Origin: Acidobacteriota bacterium
GTDB lineage: Bacteria > Acidobacteriota > Terriglobia > Acidiferrales > UBA7541
Assembly (NCBI GenBank): GCA_003224075.1
Contig: QHYF01000233.1
Span: 1 to 5,875 of the forward strand
Length of the DNA: 5,875 bases
Reading direction: 5' to 3'
Below, in pieces: positions 5,098-5,875 of the stretch. The notes beneath the pieces are model-generated. The model saw only the letters and a list, made by a program, of their open reading frames with translations, was not told the DNA's origin and searched no databases. A program made the position numbers and the translations under genes. The stretch's first letter is position 1; each line of letters opens with the position of its first letter.

Positions 5098-5445
5098 ATG
5101 GGAACGGCTTGCCAAATCTCGGGATGCAAGAACGACGCGCCTGCGGCACTGGCCGAACAGCGGCTCTGCGTTTTGCACTTCACCCTGGCGCTGGAAACGA
5201 ACTGCTCCGAAATGCGCCGGGAAACGGCCCTGGGGAACACCACGCAGGATCGCCAGCGTGAAATCATGCGGTTCATCACCGAGCATGGGGAACGGCTGGC
5301 GCGCGTGGCGACCAGCGGCCTGCACCTTACGGACGACTTGAAGGCGCGCATCCTGAGCACATTTCTGACGCTGATGAATCTGCGAGAAAACCTGGACCGG
5401 TCGAGCATGCGGAGTTCATTCGGGCGTTCCGGGCATCCCCGCTGA
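5098..5445 (+). CDS. Hypothetical protein with an N-terminal Cys/His metal-site-like motif
   Basis: This 115-residue protein is not one I can name. Near the N-terminus it has Cys5, Cys10, Cys24 and His27, spaced C-x4-C-x13-C-x2-H. That would fit a small zinc knuckle but is not a named finger consensus. Residues about 50-100 (RQREIMRFITEHGERLARV, then LTDDLKARILSTFLTLMNLRENL) look helical and amphipathic, and the last 15 residues are Ser/Arg-rich and probably disordered. There is no signal peptide or membrane segment. Third codon positions are GC-rich like the neighbours, which supports real coding. The start is ATG 5098, the only in-frame start after the TAA at 5074; the ribosome site is poor. 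The gene is divergent from argR and convergent with the ThiF-like gene. The general look (a short Cys/His motif plus a helical tail) recalls small uncharacterised acidobacterial proteins; this is memory, not a match. Confidence 0.7.
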   Translation: MGTACQISGCKNDAPAALAEQRLCVLHFTLALETNCSEMRRETALGNTTQDRQREIMRFITEHGERLARVATSGLHLTDDLKARILSTFLTLMNLRENLDRSSMRSSFGRSGHPR

Positions 5446-5479
5446 ATCGCGAATCCTGAAATGGAAGAGGAATAAAGGA

Positions 5480-5875
5480 TCAGGCACCGATATAGCGTGC
5501 GTACAGCGAGCGTGCCGTGGAGGGATCTTTTGTGCCTTTTAAGATGGCGCGTCCATCGGCGAAGACCGTCATTTCATAAGGCGCAATCCGGAATCGCAGC
5601 AGAAAATCATTTTGGCGCACATCATCGGCGATGTTTCGCAGCCGTGCCGCGAGAGCACTGAGGTCAAGGGCGCGGCTGCGCTCGTGAATCTGGACCGAAT
5701 CCCGGCCGCACATGGTGATGTGGGGCTGGGATTCGCCCTCAAGATAGGTGAAGTCGCGTTTTGCGCAGGCGCGGCATTGGGGGTTGCGCGGCACGCGAAT
5801 GGATTGCAGGTGGCCGCTCCAGACGTCGCAGGAGAGCAAGCGGCCATGAAGAGCTTCGGTGCGGCCAGCGAGCAG
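5480..5875 (-). CDS. ThiF/MoeB/HesA-family adenylyltransferase, C-terminal fragment (runs off right edge)
   Basis: The last 131 residues are visible; the frame stays open to the window edge, so the N-terminal ATP-binding half is outside. Family members adenylate the C-terminal glycine of a ubiquitin-like sulfur carrier (ThiS or MoaD type) for thiamine or molybdopterin synthesis. Evidence: LLAGRTEALHGRLLSCDVW (1-19), typical of the end of the MoeB/ThiF core; CRAC (34-37), matching the second zinc Cys pair (C244/C247 in E. coli MoeB); MCGRDSVQI (55-63); and the tail FADGRAILKGT plus ARSLYARYIG (105-130). E. coli MoeB stops just after its zinc cysteines, so the roughly 90-residue extension marks the longer ThiF-like subgroup. 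ThiS or MoaD specificity cannot be decided from this part. A TTG at 5839 is an internal Leu codon, not the start. Confidence 0.88.
   Translation of the reverse strand: MLAGRTEALHGRLLSCDVWSGHLQSIRVPRNPQCRACAKRDFTYLEGESQPHITMCGRDSVQIHERSRALDLSALAARLRNIADDVRQNDFLLRFRIAPYEMTVFADGRAILKGTKDPSTARSLYARYIGA

Noticed and set aside
4919..5149. Minus-strand open frame of 76 codons upstream of argR
   Set aside because: It crosses the argR promoter and operator, has no ribosome site and shows an Arg/Pro/Ser-rich composition typical of an off-frame reading.
5837..5839. TTG as the start of the minus-strand gene at the right edge
   Set aside because: The frame stays open to the window edge and the residues upstream of it match the ThiF/MoeB core, so this is an internal Leu codon of a truncated gene.
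1..5875. CRISPR array, insertion sequence, phage, defence island or RNA gene
   Set aside because: No spaced direct repeats, transposase or integrase motifs, tRNA-like cloverleaf or rRNA sequence were seen; the region reads as ordinary chromosomal metabolism.

Overview
The window is a GC-rich bacterial chromosomal segment dominated by an arginine-biosynthesis operon on the minus strand. In transcription order (high to low coordinates) it reads argR-argC-argB-argD-argF-argG. argG is cut by the left edge after 43 codons. On the right are a small plus-strand gene of unknown function, a possible 26-codon ORF just before it, and the C-terminal part of a ThiF/MoeB-family adenylyltransferase converging from the right edge. 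The gene set and the long C-terminal extension of the ThiF-like protein remind me of Acidobacteriota. That is recollection plus inference, and no marker gene here proves it.

Operon logic: ArgB phosphorylates N-acetylglutamate, ArgC reduces the phosphate to the semialdehyde, ArgD transaminates it to N-acetylornithine, ArgF carbamoylates ornithine to citrulline, and ArgG makes argininosuccinate. The deacetylation or transacetylation step (argE or argJ), argH and a dedicated acetylglutamate synthase are not in the window. Genes are packed tightly: a 1-nt gap argR/argC, 4-nt ATGA overlaps argC/argB and argB/argD, and a 3-nt gap argD/argF. The only sizeable gap is about 100 nt between argF and argG, and it holds a GC-rich structured element.

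Regulation: in front of argR there is a consensus TTGACA -35 box, 18 nt, then a TATAAA -10 box. The -10 lies inside a perfect palindrome, TGTAT-AAAA-ATACA, that closely resembles an ARG box. ArgR, as first gene, therefore probably represses its own operon when arginine is plentiful. The same geometry shows that the most upstream ATG (4926) lies inside the promoter, so I move the argR start to the ATG at 4887. A GC hairpin lies at the predicted 5' end of the transcript.

Right flank (4950-5875): a 26-codon ORF with a strong Shine-Dalgarno sequence lies in the same frame as, and 21 nt upstream of, a 115-residue Cys/His-containing protein of unknown function. A single TAA separates the two. A 34-nt convergent gap without a convincing terminator follows, then the tail of the ThiF-like gene. 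I see no CRISPR array, insertion sequence, tRNA, rRNA or defence system. The most informative signals are the argR control region, the argF-argG intercistronic element and the small-ORF pair.
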